DNA from: Taenia hydatigena
Taxonomy: Eukaryota > Platyhelminthes > Cestoda > Cyclophyllidea > Taeniidae
Assembly: GCA_036345935.2 (NCBI GenBank)
Contig: JADWOT020000010.1
Coordinates: 10,004,422 to 10,068,421 of the forward strand
Length of the DNA: 64,000 nt
Direction of reading: 5' to 3'
Shown one piece after another: positions 21,780 through 33,034 of this stretch. Under the pieces are notes generated by a model. The model saw only the letters and a list, made by a program, of their open reading frames with translations, made no database searches and was not told the origin of the DNA. Numbering within the stretch: position 1 is the stretch's first letter; every line of letters begins with the position of its first letter. The position numbers and the translations under genes are program-made.

Positions 21780-22560
21780 GTTGGCCGAAGCTTACGTGAG
21801 CTCACTGCATGCATTGTGCATCGAGTATATTTGATTTATTAATCGCTCTGTTTGACCGTGCATACATTCATAGCTTCCCTTTTGCATAAATCCATCCTCA
21901 TGGTAATGTGTCCATCTCATGTTGTCCTGGTTTTGTCCTCTTTAATTGCGCTTTTCTATGCTTTGCCTCGCTTTCTCATTCTACGTGTAATTCGTGAGCT
22001 ACTGCTCACTGCTGGTGAAGTCAAGGGGTCTAATGCGCAAAATGCTATGGTCGTCTGTGTGCACTGGTGTCATTTTAAGTGCCTCACGAGACTAGCATCC
22101 AATCCATCTGGACTGAAGGTGTACGTGCCTTTTCCACTCGTGGACACAGACTGGAGATATTTGTGAGTCAAAGTAGTTGATTGGACGCTGAACACTGTTT
22201 GGAAGGCATGGAGGACTGAATGCAGCATCCGTCGCACATTTATAAGATGGGCAACATAAGGTGATATCGACCACGGCACATTTATCGTAGTGGTTTGTGA
22301 ATGGAAGTGTTCTAGGACTTCGACCATTGTTCCAAAGCAACTCAGTGTCACTGCATCACATTCTGCTGCAGCAATCACTGATTGGACTTTGGATAGCGCT
22401 TTGTAAGTGTAAGAGGTAAGTGCACACTGCATGTGCAGTGTTAGTGGTGGGAATATCTTGCAGCGCACTTAGAGTCTGGTGAATGCAATGGCATGATGAG
22501 TCACTTGTGCATTAGTTCACGAGAAGCAAGCAGGCACTAGGTTCTTCACTGTTAAACAAT
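21780..22560. other. Inter-exon region with antisense open frame, duplicated at 51250-52030
   Basis: A 132-codon frame on the minus strand (22070-22468) has a 132-codon partner on the plus strand at 51350-51748, and a 104-codon frame exists antisense to each. Both frames are equally preserved, as expected if the open frames simply reflect high nucleotide identity between the arms. The region is best read as an intron between the two FN3 exons. A related shorter segment occurs near 58.2-58.4 kb. Confidence 0.35.
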
Positions 22561-22573
22561 TCATACCTTTTAG

Positions 22574-22920
22574 TTCCATGCATCATCAACGTGACTGCTA
22601 CAAGTCATACTGCAGTGACGGTATCATGGAGGAGACTAGGTGGCCTTAGCTGGGGAGAGTTCTTATTCTTACACATCGTGGGATCGGAGGAGAAGAACTG
22701 CAATGTAAAGTTTGAGACAGAGTGCACCATTCACGATCTATTGCCAAACATTTCCTACAAAGTGTGTGTTCGAAACTGTTTCCTAAGTGTGGATGACGCG
22801 ATGGCCGTGTCAACCTCCGTCAAAGACGCTCGAGGCACATGGGGTCAGCCTTATCGATGGAACGGGTAAACATTCCTTGCAGCGACGTTGACTGCAGAAA
22901 CACCACTATTGCTATGGAAG
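22574..22920 (+). pseudogene. Second FN3 exon, arm 1, frameshifted
   Basis: The exon lies between a CCTTTTAG acceptor and a GTAAG donor, with the same entry phase as the first FN3 exon. The translation gives PCIINVTATSHTAVTVSW, CTIHDLLPNISYKVCVRNC, a good FN3 pattern with the Trp, Leu and Tyr and the same CxRNC motif. At about 22860 the frame closes (GGGTAA), while the C-terminal motif IPCSDVDCRNTTIAMEG is readable one frame away, directly before the donor. The length of 347 nt is not a multiple of three, so a single-base loss (or two-base gain) has broken the exon. The arm 2 copy has the same length and the same break. Confidence 0.55.
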
Positions 22921-23199
22921 GTAAGAAATGTTGACTTGTCGATTTCGTGCAGAAAGCATACCTTGTGAATGTGCAATGTTAGTGGATGGTTTGATTGGCA
23001 CTGGCACTTTGATAGAAGGCGTCGATCGCAGTCCATGTATGACACACAAGTTCACAGTAGAGTTGGAAATTGGAAATTGGCAGAAGTTTGTGTGACTCCA
23101 CTTTCTACATTGTGCAGCGGATGCATTGGAAATAGTGGCTCTCGTGTTTGTGTTAGAGCACAAATATGAAATCACTGGGATGAATGGATATGGTTGTGG

Positions 23200-24560
23200 T
23201 GTTGGTGTTGGTAGTAGTGGTCTAATTACTTCCAACGGTCTTGACAACTGTGTGGATGCATGCTGATTTTCTTTAACTTAAATTCATTCGCAATGCAGAA
23301 GTGACTAAACATTGTTTTCGTGTTTAACGATGTAGCTATTATATCCATTATCGCTCTTTACTTCCCCGTCGTCTCACTACACTTCACACAATCACTATCC
23401 AAATATTCTTGCTTTTGCTCATACTACTCGCCAGATTTTATTTGCGCCTTTTTTAACATTGTCGAATATTCTTTCTTTCTGTGCTTTTTTTCCATTTTTG
23501 ATTTTCCTATTCTTTGGAGGAATATTTTCGCCACACGATCACATGGACATATTCCACAACATCTCCTTATTCGGTCTACCTGTGATGGCTTTGATTACGC
23601 CTTCTTTCCCATCAGTAAAATACGCGCATCGAATGTAGGCACCTGTGATGCTTTGTACGTTTCATTTTCCCTCTGGCTGTGGCATTTGGCGTGTCTCGGG
23701 AGCCTCGCATGCTACCTCGCCTTCCTGTGATCGAGGATCGATGAACTGTTTCGGTGCATAGATACGAACGGAGCATTTCATGAGTGGGATTACATGATGA
23801 TGGAATGCTGACGCCTAAGAACTGATTGGATTGGTTGAATGCTGAACCACGCATGACGATCCGCAGGCAGTGTTGTGTAGTGATCTAAATTTATGTGACA
23901 TTGTGAGTTGTGGGTGTCAGACTTCTGAGACTTGGGGCAGCTTAAGTAGAGGAGGATAAAATAGAATGGAGCTAGTGGGGATGAACAAAGGATAAGAGAT
24001 TATGCAGGATGACCTTTTTGCATTTCCTCACCCCTTTTATTCTAATCAGGAACCTGGCAATTCATTTAACTTGACTAATGCAACTTTGCTTTGCTCACAA
24101 CTGGACAACCCTGGCATTCCTGTTTTATGAATAAATCGCAAGAAAGGACTGCATTTTTGCTGCTACACGCGATTTAAAACAGCGATGCGTTTTCCGATAA
24201 AAATGGATACGCAAGTGCGTGGTGCCTAAAAGCCAACATGCTAAATGTGAAGGAATATTGTCTGAGCAGTTGAGAGCCGGTCCCTAAGCACTTATCGCTT
24301 CACAAGCTGTAAATAATTGAGCCTGCTCATTTTACGGGCAGTTACATGGATATATGCGAGGTGGGTGCGTAGGTGCGGAAGTTAAGTAAAGGAGATTGGC
24401 GGCTGTTCGAATACACACATGCGATTGACCCGGTAATGTTGCGCTTGTGATGGAAACGTGGAATTAACACAAGCTAAAATGTAGTGATGTGCCTGCCACC
24501 ACAAGCCTGTCAGATGAGATGCAGTCCCAGTAGCAGTGCTGTTTTGTCGTAACACACGCC
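23200..24560. other. Unique intergenic sequence, pyrimidine-rich in part
   Basis: Around 23320-23730 the plus strand is pyrimidine-rich, which gives a long hydrophobic open frame of 136 codons. I regard this as compositional. No matching copy exists in the window. GGT-rich simple sequence lies at about 23190-23220. Confidence 0.4.
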
Positions 24561-24569
24561 ATTAATCCT

Positions 24570-24755
24570 TTGTATGTTGCCCCTTATCGCCCTTGCTGGT
24601 CTCCCTCACTTACTTCCATCCACCTTCCTTAGACCAGTAGTTGTCTCAATCAGCATCACGGACAATAATCTTACTTCCGTAATTGGCAACCTCTTTGTGA
24701 GCACCCTAAGAACCCTTTTAGAATTTGAATACACCTAACACCGGAATTACAGAAA
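24570..24755 (-). repeat. Inverted copy of 33.84-34.01 kb
   Basis: The minus strand of this segment matches 33840-34010 (+), including the coding-like GSKIIVRDADGDSYW region followed by a GTAAGT donor at the later copy. Here the frame is degraded. The piece lies just outside the shared 3' flank of F-box copy C, whereas its partner lies just inside the spacer of the large inverted repeat. Confidence 0.6.
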
Positions 24756-25338
24756 GCAGTTGGCTACCTCTTTGGCTTCGTGGTTCATTGGCCCTCCCAG
24801 AATCACATTCAAGTAACTGAAAAGGCTGGTTTGTGTGTCAACTCACCTACTAATTAAACATTCTTCAAATCTAGCAAACATTCTTTAAAACCAGCCACAC
24901 GGAGGACTCTGCTCTGGGTTGCAAATTGATCCACCACCAATGCCCCAGGTAATTGCAGAGAAGGAATCATTAGGCTGGATTATATCTGCGGTTGCGTATT
25001 TCACTCAAAGCCGCCAAAAGTTGGACTGTCCTAAACCGTTCGCGTTTTGGCATGAAAAGAAGCACAACCGGTGATCAGTAGCATCCTCTTGTTAATGTTC
25101 GCACACCTAACCACAAATTTGCAGACTCAAGTAGGAGGAAGTTATCTTAGCACTCCGGACGTCAAATTTTAACAAAACACATAAGCAAAAAAAAGGGAAT
25201 GTAGCCTGGAACAGAGTGTTACAATGCAATCCCATTAACCAAAGCAAAGTGTTGGATAGCGGGATGGCATAAAAGGGCAGGTTTTATCCAAATCCTAATA
25301 CGGGTGGATTCCGTGACACATTTTTGTCCTTGGCTGCT

Positions 25339-26310
25339 TCATGCAGCATCGATGTTGGGTATTTGCAACGCAGCCATTTGGAACGCCTCATACAGATTCA
25401 CGAACAAACCACCCTGTTGGTGCAGACGACACACCCTCCACCAATTATAAGGTGGAAGTCTCGCTGCAGTTCTGCCGTACCTCCGCAATGCGGTTCTGTC
25501 GAGTCTGTGAATACTGGTTATGAGATGCTCGAAACACTCACCCGAAGAGGCAAGATCTTGTGTCCCTTGTGATTTTATGTCCAAGATAAAGAGCAGTGGA
25601 TGGCGAGTCAACTGTATAACAGTGAGGTTGGTGATGCGGAAAATGAGGCGTTTCAATCCAGTTGGAAGACTGCACCCAACTTGACATTGACGTGCAGAAT
25701 CGATCATGTACACCACACTGTCGAATGCGCGGAGATAAGACGCCTTGAAGGACCTATGATAGCGGTCATTTCTCCCTTCTATGTATTCTTCATTGATATG
25801 AATCTCAAGGTTAGTAAAGAAAGCGACCATTTCAATAAGATCAGGTCCAACGGGGTAGTTGAGTTGCAATGGTCGTCCACACCTATAAGCAGCATAATGG
25901 AGAGAAGGCCAAAGGGGATGAAGGGGACCCAAATCCGTTACGCTACATCCAAGCATTAGAAATCGAATGGTCCTGCCACAATCAGATAGGACATGGTTTA
26001 TGTACTGCGGAGTGAATTGGCAACATTCTTGGTAGTATCGTAGAGCACTGACTAGAACCATTCCTTCCGATTGTGCATTCACCTCTGGGTCAGCTTCTCT
26101 CTTCACAAGGGCACGAGTTGAATGCAGCACACAACATAGTTTTGCGTCTACCCACTCCATTTGTCTCACGTAACTGCGTAAAATGCCTTTGATGGTGAGA
26201 GACCTAAGAACCGATCTCATGTGGGGCATTGCCTCACACACATTGACGATGTCCATGGCAGCAAGGCATTTGCAAATCTCGATTCGTACATGCTGGGGAA
26301 TCCTCTCCAT
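25339..26310 (-). CDS. F-box/degenerate Arf-like protein, copy C (323 aa, tail truncated)
   Basis: The frame runs from the ATG at 26308-26310 (MERIPQHVRIEICKCL) to TGA at 25339-25341. The stop is a single-base change of the AGA codon that follows NIDAA in copy A, and removes the last 15 residues of the A tail. Nothing else in the 323 codons is interrupted. F-box-like residues 1-50 and the Arf-like segments IRFLMLGCSVTDLG, FDSVVYMIDSA, HPLLFILD, NWWRVCRLH and NLYEAFQMAALQI are kept. It lies within the 7.57 kb block missing from arm 2, in inverted orientation relative to A and B. It may still encode a working protein, since B also ends before the A tail does. Confidence 0.7.
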   Translation of the reverse strand: MERIPQHVRIEICKCLAAMDIVNVCEAMPHMRSVLRSLTIKGILRSYVRQMEWVDAKLCCVLHSTRALVKREADPEVNAQSEGMVLVSALRYYQECCQFTPQYINHVLSDCGRTIRFLMLGCSVTDLGPLHPLWPSLHYAAYRCGRPLQLNYPVGPDLIEMVAFFTNLEIHINEEYIEGRNDRYHRSFKASYLRAFDSVVYMIDSARQCQVGCSLPTGLKRLIFRITNLTVIQLTRHPLLFILDIKSQGTQDLASSGECFEHLITSIHRLDRTALRRYGRTAARLPPYNWWRVCRLHQQGGLFVNLYEAFQMAALQIPNIDAA

Positions 26311-26339
26311 CGTGCACCTCACAGATTCGGTAAGTGAAT

Positions 26340-26890
26340 CCTAATTCCGACTTGTGATTTATTCGCTATTAGCAGAGTTTGCTTGAGTAAAACGCATGAA
26401 TGCGCGCCTGATTCGAGTTAGCCATTGCCGTGAGGCAAGTATTTGGTCTGGCTAGGCCACCGACTGCGCAATCTGCCAGGTTTGCTCCAGCCAAATGCTT
26501 CATGCACTTTCGCCATCAATTATATTCCATCAAGGCTGCAACGTTTCCCACTCTTCTATTCAATGGCACTTACTATTCTATTTGGATTTCCTTTTACCAC
26601 ATTTTAGAGTTTAGGCTAATCGTCGGTTACAGACTGTGCGACGGCAATGTAGAGGTCTTAGTTTGTTGCCCCGTTTTCATTTTAATCTTACTCTTGACAA
26701 CTCAATTGGCTGCAACACACTTTAACTTCTCTGCCCATTTTGATGTGTAGGAACAATGCATGATGAAGTGCAACTTAAAATGCCAAATTCTGACAACGCT
26801 TGGCGTGTGCATTCAGATGATGGGGTTAGCCTCCGTTGGCATAATCGTGGGGATGGAAATCTGGTGAGCCAATTCGCACAGATCTAGTGC
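26340..26890 (-). repeat. 5' flank of F-box copy C, shared with B and D
   Basis: The flank matches 15070-15600 (inverted) and 37500-37970 (same orientation). It includes the segment around CATGAATGCGCGCCTGATT and a longer AT-rich part. This flank is the candidate promoter region of copies B, C and D and is absent from A. Confidence 0.65.
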
Positions 26891-27196
26891 CACTAAAAAT
26901 CCAATTAAATCATGAAGAAGGTTTGCTTAACTGAGTGAGCGTTGGTACAAAATCCTTGTCCCATTTTTGAAAAAAACGTTGAGGAATAGGTCGCCACTGC
27001 GTGCAAAACCCACTTCGTGATGTACGTGATAAATTTCTGCAGTGCAGTGTCATAGTAGGCACCGCATATTATACATGTTAAGGAGCCTCATGAACTTTCT
27101 CACTCGCAGCACCTTCGATGCGATACGTCGCCCTCCATCGCCACTCGACAGACAGAGACGGCGGCGGACACGTGTAAAGATTTTGGAGGTCCTGAG

Positions 27197-27691
27197 GTGC
27201 ATGTTGACCCATGCAATTGTTGGAGATTGCGGCGTCTCCAACGAAAGGGTGGGCCTTGCTCCAATTCCTTACGAACAGCGCAGCCCTCGACTTCAATTTT
27301 TAGATGGTACCGCAATGCTATTGGCACCGAGCATCCTTCATCATCCACTGCTGCAGCACATTCGCAGTTTGTTTTTCCAATGTCTGAAGTTACCGGTTCT
27401 TGGACCTTGATTGAACGGAACACATTCGGAAGGCTAAAGGAGATGTCATGTTGCAAAGGAACTATCGTCCTAAACTTTATACATTTAACACACACTCCTG
27501 CTGTATCAGTGGATACGACTGCATCTTCTAAACAATCAGGAATGGAAGTGAAGTTCTGTCATTCAAGCCACAATTCAAGCTGTACTCCTGCTTGGCCCGT
27601 TGTGGGCATCGCGTTGGTACATGATGGAGAAATGACCACCCTAAACGGTGGAACAGGGATTGACACTCGGTTGGGTGCTGGATGGAACTAG
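27197..27691 (+). other. Long open frame with FN3-like hints, 164 codons, uncertain
   Basis: The plus strand is open for 164 codons and includes SEVTGSWTLIERNTFGRLKE and, near the end, VVGIALVHDGEMTTLNGG. No ATG lies near its 5' end. Part of the block has an inverted copy at 14.1-14.57 kb, where the same residues (GYWTLIARNTLGRLKEMS) are readable on the minus strand, but the frames diverge afterwards. It could be an exon or chance. Confidence 0.25.
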
Positions 27692-28439
27692 TGATTAGAG
27701 GAGAAGGAAATTCAGCTTCTGATCTAGTGTCAGTGGAGTTCATGTGAGCTGCAACAGGGTTAACACTGACTACTGGTTGAGCAGTGTGAAGTTCAAGTCG
27801 AGTTCACTGTGAGCGATTCGGTGGGGCGATCCACTCCCTGCATTCTGCTGGTGCTCAATTAACAACAACTCAAACACACAGCTTGCCAATTTGGAAGCCC
27901 AGAAATTCTTGGATGGATAATGTAGAGCCTTCGAACTCTTAATGCGTGTTTCAATGCCCGTTGTACAGGCGGCACAACTCATTTGTCCTTGCTGCCCACT
28001 CTCGCATCATGCTAACAATCAAGGACGATTATTAAGTCGTCTGATGCTCTGCTAGCATGTTGTGTGCACGAGTACACGGAAATGTGGTATGAAAGTGAAA
28101 AAGATAAGATTAAAAGTCTTCGTTAGTTCTACGCAGGCTTATTAGTATTGTGGAGAGTCAAGTTGGCTACTTGAGGACGGACTTTCGCTATTGTTCACGG
28201 TGACCTGAACTGGAATCATGATCCGTCCACTCAGACGCCACTGCTGGACGCCACATTCCTCGGACATTTGGACTAATTGCTTGACAGCATCTGCTCACAT
28301 TTTATGGTAACCACTTGCATGCGAGGTAGTTCCGTGAGCAGATGCTCCTAAAGAGGCAAAGGGAGGCAAGATACATGCCAGTGATTAGGAACGAGTACAG
28401 TGCTATTATGCATAGGCGTTGTAAAGACTCGAGGTGGAG

Positions 28440-30115
28440 GAGCACACATCTCTGTGACAATGCGGCTATAAGGTTAGAACCGGATCTAATAGGCCTTTTC
28501 TCTCAGTGAGTACCTCTGTTCTGCAAATTAACTCGAAGTTGCATTTGAAAACAAATGTGGTTCATCGGGAAGCAAAATACAGCATAGTTTTGCCTACCTC
28601 CTGTAGCTATTTGCCCCATAGCAATGAATAGCAACGGTCACAATGAATCAAGAATTCTTTTTAGGTTTTAAGCATGTCCATTCTAGGATTTCATTGACAT
28701 GCTCGTCTCGGTATCCGCTGATCTGCCAGCATTATTCAAACAACCATGCTAACGCGGGTTTCGTGTAGCACTTGCTGACACCACTAACTGATCTCTTTTT
28801 ACAGACTTGCTACAAACCAGCGATGCGATCAGTTGATTTACGGCGAATGTTTTTAAGCAAGCTCACTTCTCCACCCTTCATGCATTGTGTGGGCACCAGA
28901 GCTGCCATTGAGTTCTGTGAGAACTCAGTGCCTTCCTCAATTTTGCTACTCTACTTCCATGGATTAGTAGCGATTCCGCAGACAGCAAATCCTTTTGTAA
29001 TATAGATAGCAACTGCACCACAGTTACTTTTGCGGAACCGATTACGATTCGATTATGGAAGATAATTGGTCACCTAAATGTCTTTCAGTCTTCTTGAGCA
29101 GCCATAACGTATGCTTTTGATATCAGTACAGTGGGCTTCTACTTCAAGCCTGTTGCAATTAGTAAACATAATCAAAATGTAGTGTCAAAACAAGGCACAT
29201 TTATGAAGTCGTAGGCCGCCTTAATTTCATCCTTCCTATACTGTGGTAATGAAACCGCCTTGTGTTGTTAGCAACGGTATTGATCATTAGCACAAGGGGC
29301 TAAGAAGTAAACGCAGCTATTGTATAAAGGAGTGCCTCTAAGTATTCTGCCAATTTTTTCGTCTTTTTATCTGAATTGTTGACTGGGTCATAAAGAAATG
29401 TAGGACAATGCTGTAGCAGCGTGCATAGCTTCATGCGCAAAAACAATCCGAATGTTTCGTAATCCTGCTGCTGTCACTTGGGATTCTTCGCAAGTTAAAC
29501 ACTGCTTTCCTCCGTAAATATAGGCGTACGATGCCAAATGCAGCATGTTTTAGTGTGTGCTTGGTAAATGGACAGTCCAGTGCCTCATAACCGACCACAA
29601 AGCAGCATTAAGTCCTGCTCTCAACTCCTCATTTTACGCGGACATCGAACAAATCAAGCAGTATTGCCTTCCATCTCTTAAATTTGCAATTGCTTTTAAC
29701 CCAAGCCACGCCGCGTTTTGCATCACGCTAAAATCACCAGGCGATCGACGCTGGCAAACTCAATGTTGCAGCTGCGATCAAAGCCAGGACAGGAACTATA
29801 TGCAAGACGAATCGTGAAGTTGCTCGTTTCTCACAGGCATCGTCACAGTTACAAGGCGACCCAATGTTCTTGCAGAATTGGTCCTTACATAGGCCACCTC
29901 ATCATGTTTAGAAGCTAGTAGACATAATGAAATAGGGAATAAGGTTTTACCACCTGCTGCATAAAACGTGATGAGAAGGTATTGAGCTAGTTAACTATCT
30001 TTTGTGATCCGAGAGTGGGGTCGACGCCAGTCCAGAAAGTCTGCTAATGGAAGGCAGAAAAGGCTCGTGCTCATGAAGTTAATTAGGACCTCACTTATGG
30101 TAGCAGTGCGAGAAC
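28440..30115 (+). repeat. Direct segmental repeat of 61.26-62.87 kb
   Basis: The block is matched in the same orientation at about 61260-62865. Shared landmarks are the EFSQNS-type segment, the text around CAACGGTATTGATCATTAGC and the IKARTGTICKTN segment. In the second copy the match then jumps from the equivalent of about 30115 to about 32350, so 2.2 kb is absent there. Pieces also occur near 41.23-41.49 kb. Confidence 0.75.
29740..29910 (+). other. Repeated exon-like segment (GTICKTNREV type), copy 1
   Basis: The frame AAAIKARTGTICKTNREVAR runs to PPHHV and a stop. It is also open in the copy at about 62530-62665 (KTGIIFKTNREVVRFSQ) and at about 41330-41505 (KTGTICKTSWEVVCFSQ). Conservation of one frame in three diverged copies hints at past coding. 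No family is recognised. Confidence 0.3.
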
Positions 30116-30239
30116 CGTGAAGGGTGTCATACCCGCGGATCGACGCAATTACTGGCGTATCATTGCACAGTTTTGTGATCTTAGCCACGGCGACTGTGCA
30201 GTTACAGGTGTCTTTTACTGTTTTAACCCACGATCTCGC

Positions 30240-30480
30240 TGCATTGCTCACGGTGACCTGACTTCAACCGGGAACTACTCAATTGGTAGTAAGTGTTGAC
30301 CCTGTTACAGCTCGCGTGAAATCCACTGACATTTGATCGCATGCTGGATTTCCGTCGCTTGGCGCTACTCCTTCCATCCAGCATCTGAATGATCGGCAGG
30401 CCCTGTCCTTCCATTTGGAATGTCCATCTCTCTGCATAGTGTGGCATTGAGATGCTCACTATGGGGCTACTGGAAGCATG
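30240..30480 (+). repeat. Third copy of the 14.2/27.6 kb segment
   Basis: The plus strand resembles 14170-14330 (shared words such as GTTACAGCTC, TGAAATCCACTGACA and CCTTCCATCCAGCA). It therefore also resembles the minus strand of 27600-27770. A 141-codon frame on the minus strand (30223-30648) crosses it but has no support from the other copies. Confidence 0.55.
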
Positions 30481-31987
30481 ACATGAATTACTGATGAGAA
30501 GGAGTAGCAGTGCTTCCATTTCCAACTGGTTTACAGATGCACCCGCATTGATGAGCATAGCAGAAATGCGCCATGCATAGCGTTTTACTCCTATGAGTTT
30601 GCCTCTCCCTTTAGCCAAGGATCTCACATAAACAACCTTAAGCGTCAAAATTTATCCGCTTCAAAATAACTTCATCACACACCACCACCACCACTTTGTG
30701 CTAAAGCCAATTCCACTTTCTAAAAGTAAAATTCCTAATTGTATTGTATGAAATATGCAAGATTGTTAGTGTGAGCTAAGAGTAGGAGACATGAAAATGC
30801 ATTCGACAAATGCGCCGTAGTTCAGCTTGCAAAGACTGGTCGCAAGGCACTCAAAATGATCACACGCATTCGCCACCATCTCAGTCTCTTTTGACTTAGC
30901 ATTCGAGGCAGGTATCGATGAGGGCGACTCGTCACATCGGACGTGATGCAAATGATGATATTCATGAGGCTCCTGAACGAATATAACAGGCGGTGCCTAC
31001 TATGACACTGTAATGCAAAAATTCATCGCTTACATTACGAAGTGGAAACGGCGCTAAGGGACAACAGTTTGGACGACAGGCTTCTTCATTGACTGCTCTG
31101 TTGCAGTGTACTACACTTGAACACCAAACTCCATGGCCATTATAGCGTGAGTCGCATGTTTATTTGGTGCATCACGTCAATGAGGCTGTGGTGATGTTCA
31201 AGTTAATCCTAATTTACTCTTATGGGCAAGCGATAGTGAATCTAATAGCATTAGTGCTGTGTAGGACTGCATCCCCTCATCGTTTAGTTCACGCTGCGAT
31301 GCGGTAGGCGGGTCGCTGTAAAGTTCCTTTGACTAGGGTGTGCATTTATATCCTCCTTCCAGCAGTTTAAGCTATCAAAGCAGAAAAGGGATCAGGATTT
31401 TCTGAAATCGCAGAATGCATTAAGGTTTTCTTTACGATCTCGTAGTAGTCTTCTTGGACTATTTGCATATTCAAAGAAAAGTTGAGTTGTTATGACTCAA
31501 GCACTGTGGCTGCATACTGCCTCCCTCAAGTAGGTCCATGGTGTAACAATGAGAAACATTGGAACAAGAGACTCAATTGTTGACAGAGGTGATTTAGTCA
31601 CACGCGTCGACTTAGTTCGTCTAGTCAATTATGCACTCTGCGACGAATGCACTGCTGAATGTCTGCAGTAGCACCCGCTTTATATCAATGAATAGGAGCA
31701 TTATACGTAGAGGATGCCAAACCGAGTGTTTAGTGCTTTAGTCGCACGCTGATAGCCATCCATATGGCCCACTTCAATTTCAAATACGGTCTTCTACCTT
31801 AAACAGTCAGCCATTTCTTAGAAGCGAACTGCCCGCTCATCCTCAAAGGGTCTGTTTATATCATCACTGTTCCTGTTCATAAACGCAAGTCTTGAGTGCA
31901 GATGCATAAACAATCGAAAGCAAAATACTACAACAGTTTGGTTTTCCTCTTTTCTGCAAGTCTCTAATTAATGGGATCCTTAATCAG

Positions 31988-32266
31988 TCAGCAAAGAGGA
32001 GAATTCGGGATGTTCAAATATATAGAGGAGCAAAGTTGCATCGAATGTTTCGAGGAGCACATGACCCAACCACACTTTGCTAAGCTTGTAAGTCTGCATG
32101 TTACACAAAGGTGAGGTGCATCAACGCAAAATTTGCATTTTAAAAGACGTGCCTTGACAGCATCAGACACTGCATTCACTTTTACTTGGTACCCTTCATC
32201 TGCACATCTTTCCATGTCAATCCATTTAACACACATTATTTCATTCGAGCACATTATGCTACTCAA
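31988..32266 (-). other. Cys-rich exon-like segment, arm 1
   Basis: The minus-strand frame contains EIMCVKWIDMERCADEGYQV, then LLKCKFCVDAPHLCVTCRL and AKCGWVMCSS. It has ten or more Cys residues, with a W and Y spaced as in a beta-sandwich domain. The arm 2 copy (49132-49398 +) keeps the same frame. Two degraded relatives with the same opening words lie at about 42840-42960 (+) and 45640-45790 (+). It was probably part of an extracellular protein; the family is unknown. Confidence 0.35.
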
Positions 32267-32739
32267 ATCTTGTCAATAGACAGCACTTAGAGCAGCATAA
32301 TGGTGTATTTGTTTTCTCTAGGTGTACTCGTGCTATAGAATGCAATATCCGAAGGGAGTTTTGGGCTGTTCTTGCCAAATATGCTTGATCGCCATGCTTA
32401 ATGAGGTGATTCCTCCCACTGGGAGGTTGGAAGAGGATGTTGGAAACTCTCGTACACCAGAATCATCTCACGACAGATAATCTGCTCAATTCTGTGCTTA
32501 TGCTTGTGGATGGTTCGCTTAGATTAATGATGCACTGCACAACGTTGCCCAGTTCTGCCATGACTGTTCTGTGAGGCATGACATCCGCATCACTATGCAT
32601 ATCTCCTTTTCAGTACTGTACTGTACAATCGCCCCACTGCAAATGCTTATGCCAGCATACAGCTAAACGGCCTCTGTTGCTCTGGTTTTGATATCGTAAG
32701 GGCTTGACAAACCCCTTTTCTTAATAAACTTCCCCATTG

Positions 32740-33034
32740 TCAGGTAGTCTTGAGTGTCAAATCATTGCAAAGACATCGAATGATTGATGTTGTGCTGCAC
32801 CTTTCTGTCCCACTTTCTTGCCCGATTCTGGTATCCTCGTAAGCAGTGATGTGTTCATCTACTCTTTCATTTTGTGAGAGCATGCTATTCACGGCTGCAT
32901 TGCATGCGTTCGAATGCGGCGCGAGCCATGGTGCGCTTGCATTGAAATTCGGCAATGTCAGAATCGGTATGATGCATGATATTTGCTTCGGCTCAATAAA
33001 TGCACCATCATGCTCAATTTACCGCTTTAAATGA
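32740..33034. repeat. Segment apparently identical in both arms
   Basis: The 71-codon frame on one strand and the 62-codon antisense frame both give exactly the same residues as at 48353-48647. Because both antisense frames are unchanged, the nucleotide sequence is effectively identical. This marks recent duplication or ongoing gene conversion rather than coding constraint. Confidence 0.75.

Larger units (their letters stand above)
23126..30696 (+). repeat. 7.57 kb block present in arm 1, absent from arm 2
   Basis: Arm 2 passes directly from the equivalent of 30697 to that of 23125, with three extra bases (50690-50692) at the junction. The block contains F-box copy C, its flanks, and the 27.38-29.06 kb segment that pairs inverted with 12.97-14.57 kb. 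No terminal inverted repeats or target-site duplication are evident at its ends. A CACCACCACCAC run lies just inside the right end (about 30680-30693). Confidence 0.85.

Noticed and set aside
22070..22468. 132-codon frame conserved with 51350-51748
   Set aside because: Antisense frames over the same stretch are equally conserved, so conservation reflects recent duplication. The position between two FN3 exons suggests an intron.
23320..23730. 136-codon hydrophobic open frame resembling a membrane protein
   Set aside because: The strand is pyrimidine-rich, which produces Phe, Leu and Ser codons by composition. There is no ATG context, no copy elsewhere and no domain.
25324..25959. Open frames on the plus strand antisense to F-box copies C and D (also 36483-37118)
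   Set aside because: They are shadows of the real minus-strand genes. The same antisense frames in copies A and B have no start, domain or independent conservation.
23126..30696. 7.57 kb block as a transposon or virus-like insertion
   Set aside because: I see no terminal inverted repeats, target-site duplication, integrase, transposase or reverse transcriptase. Its content is further copies of the same local segmental duplications.
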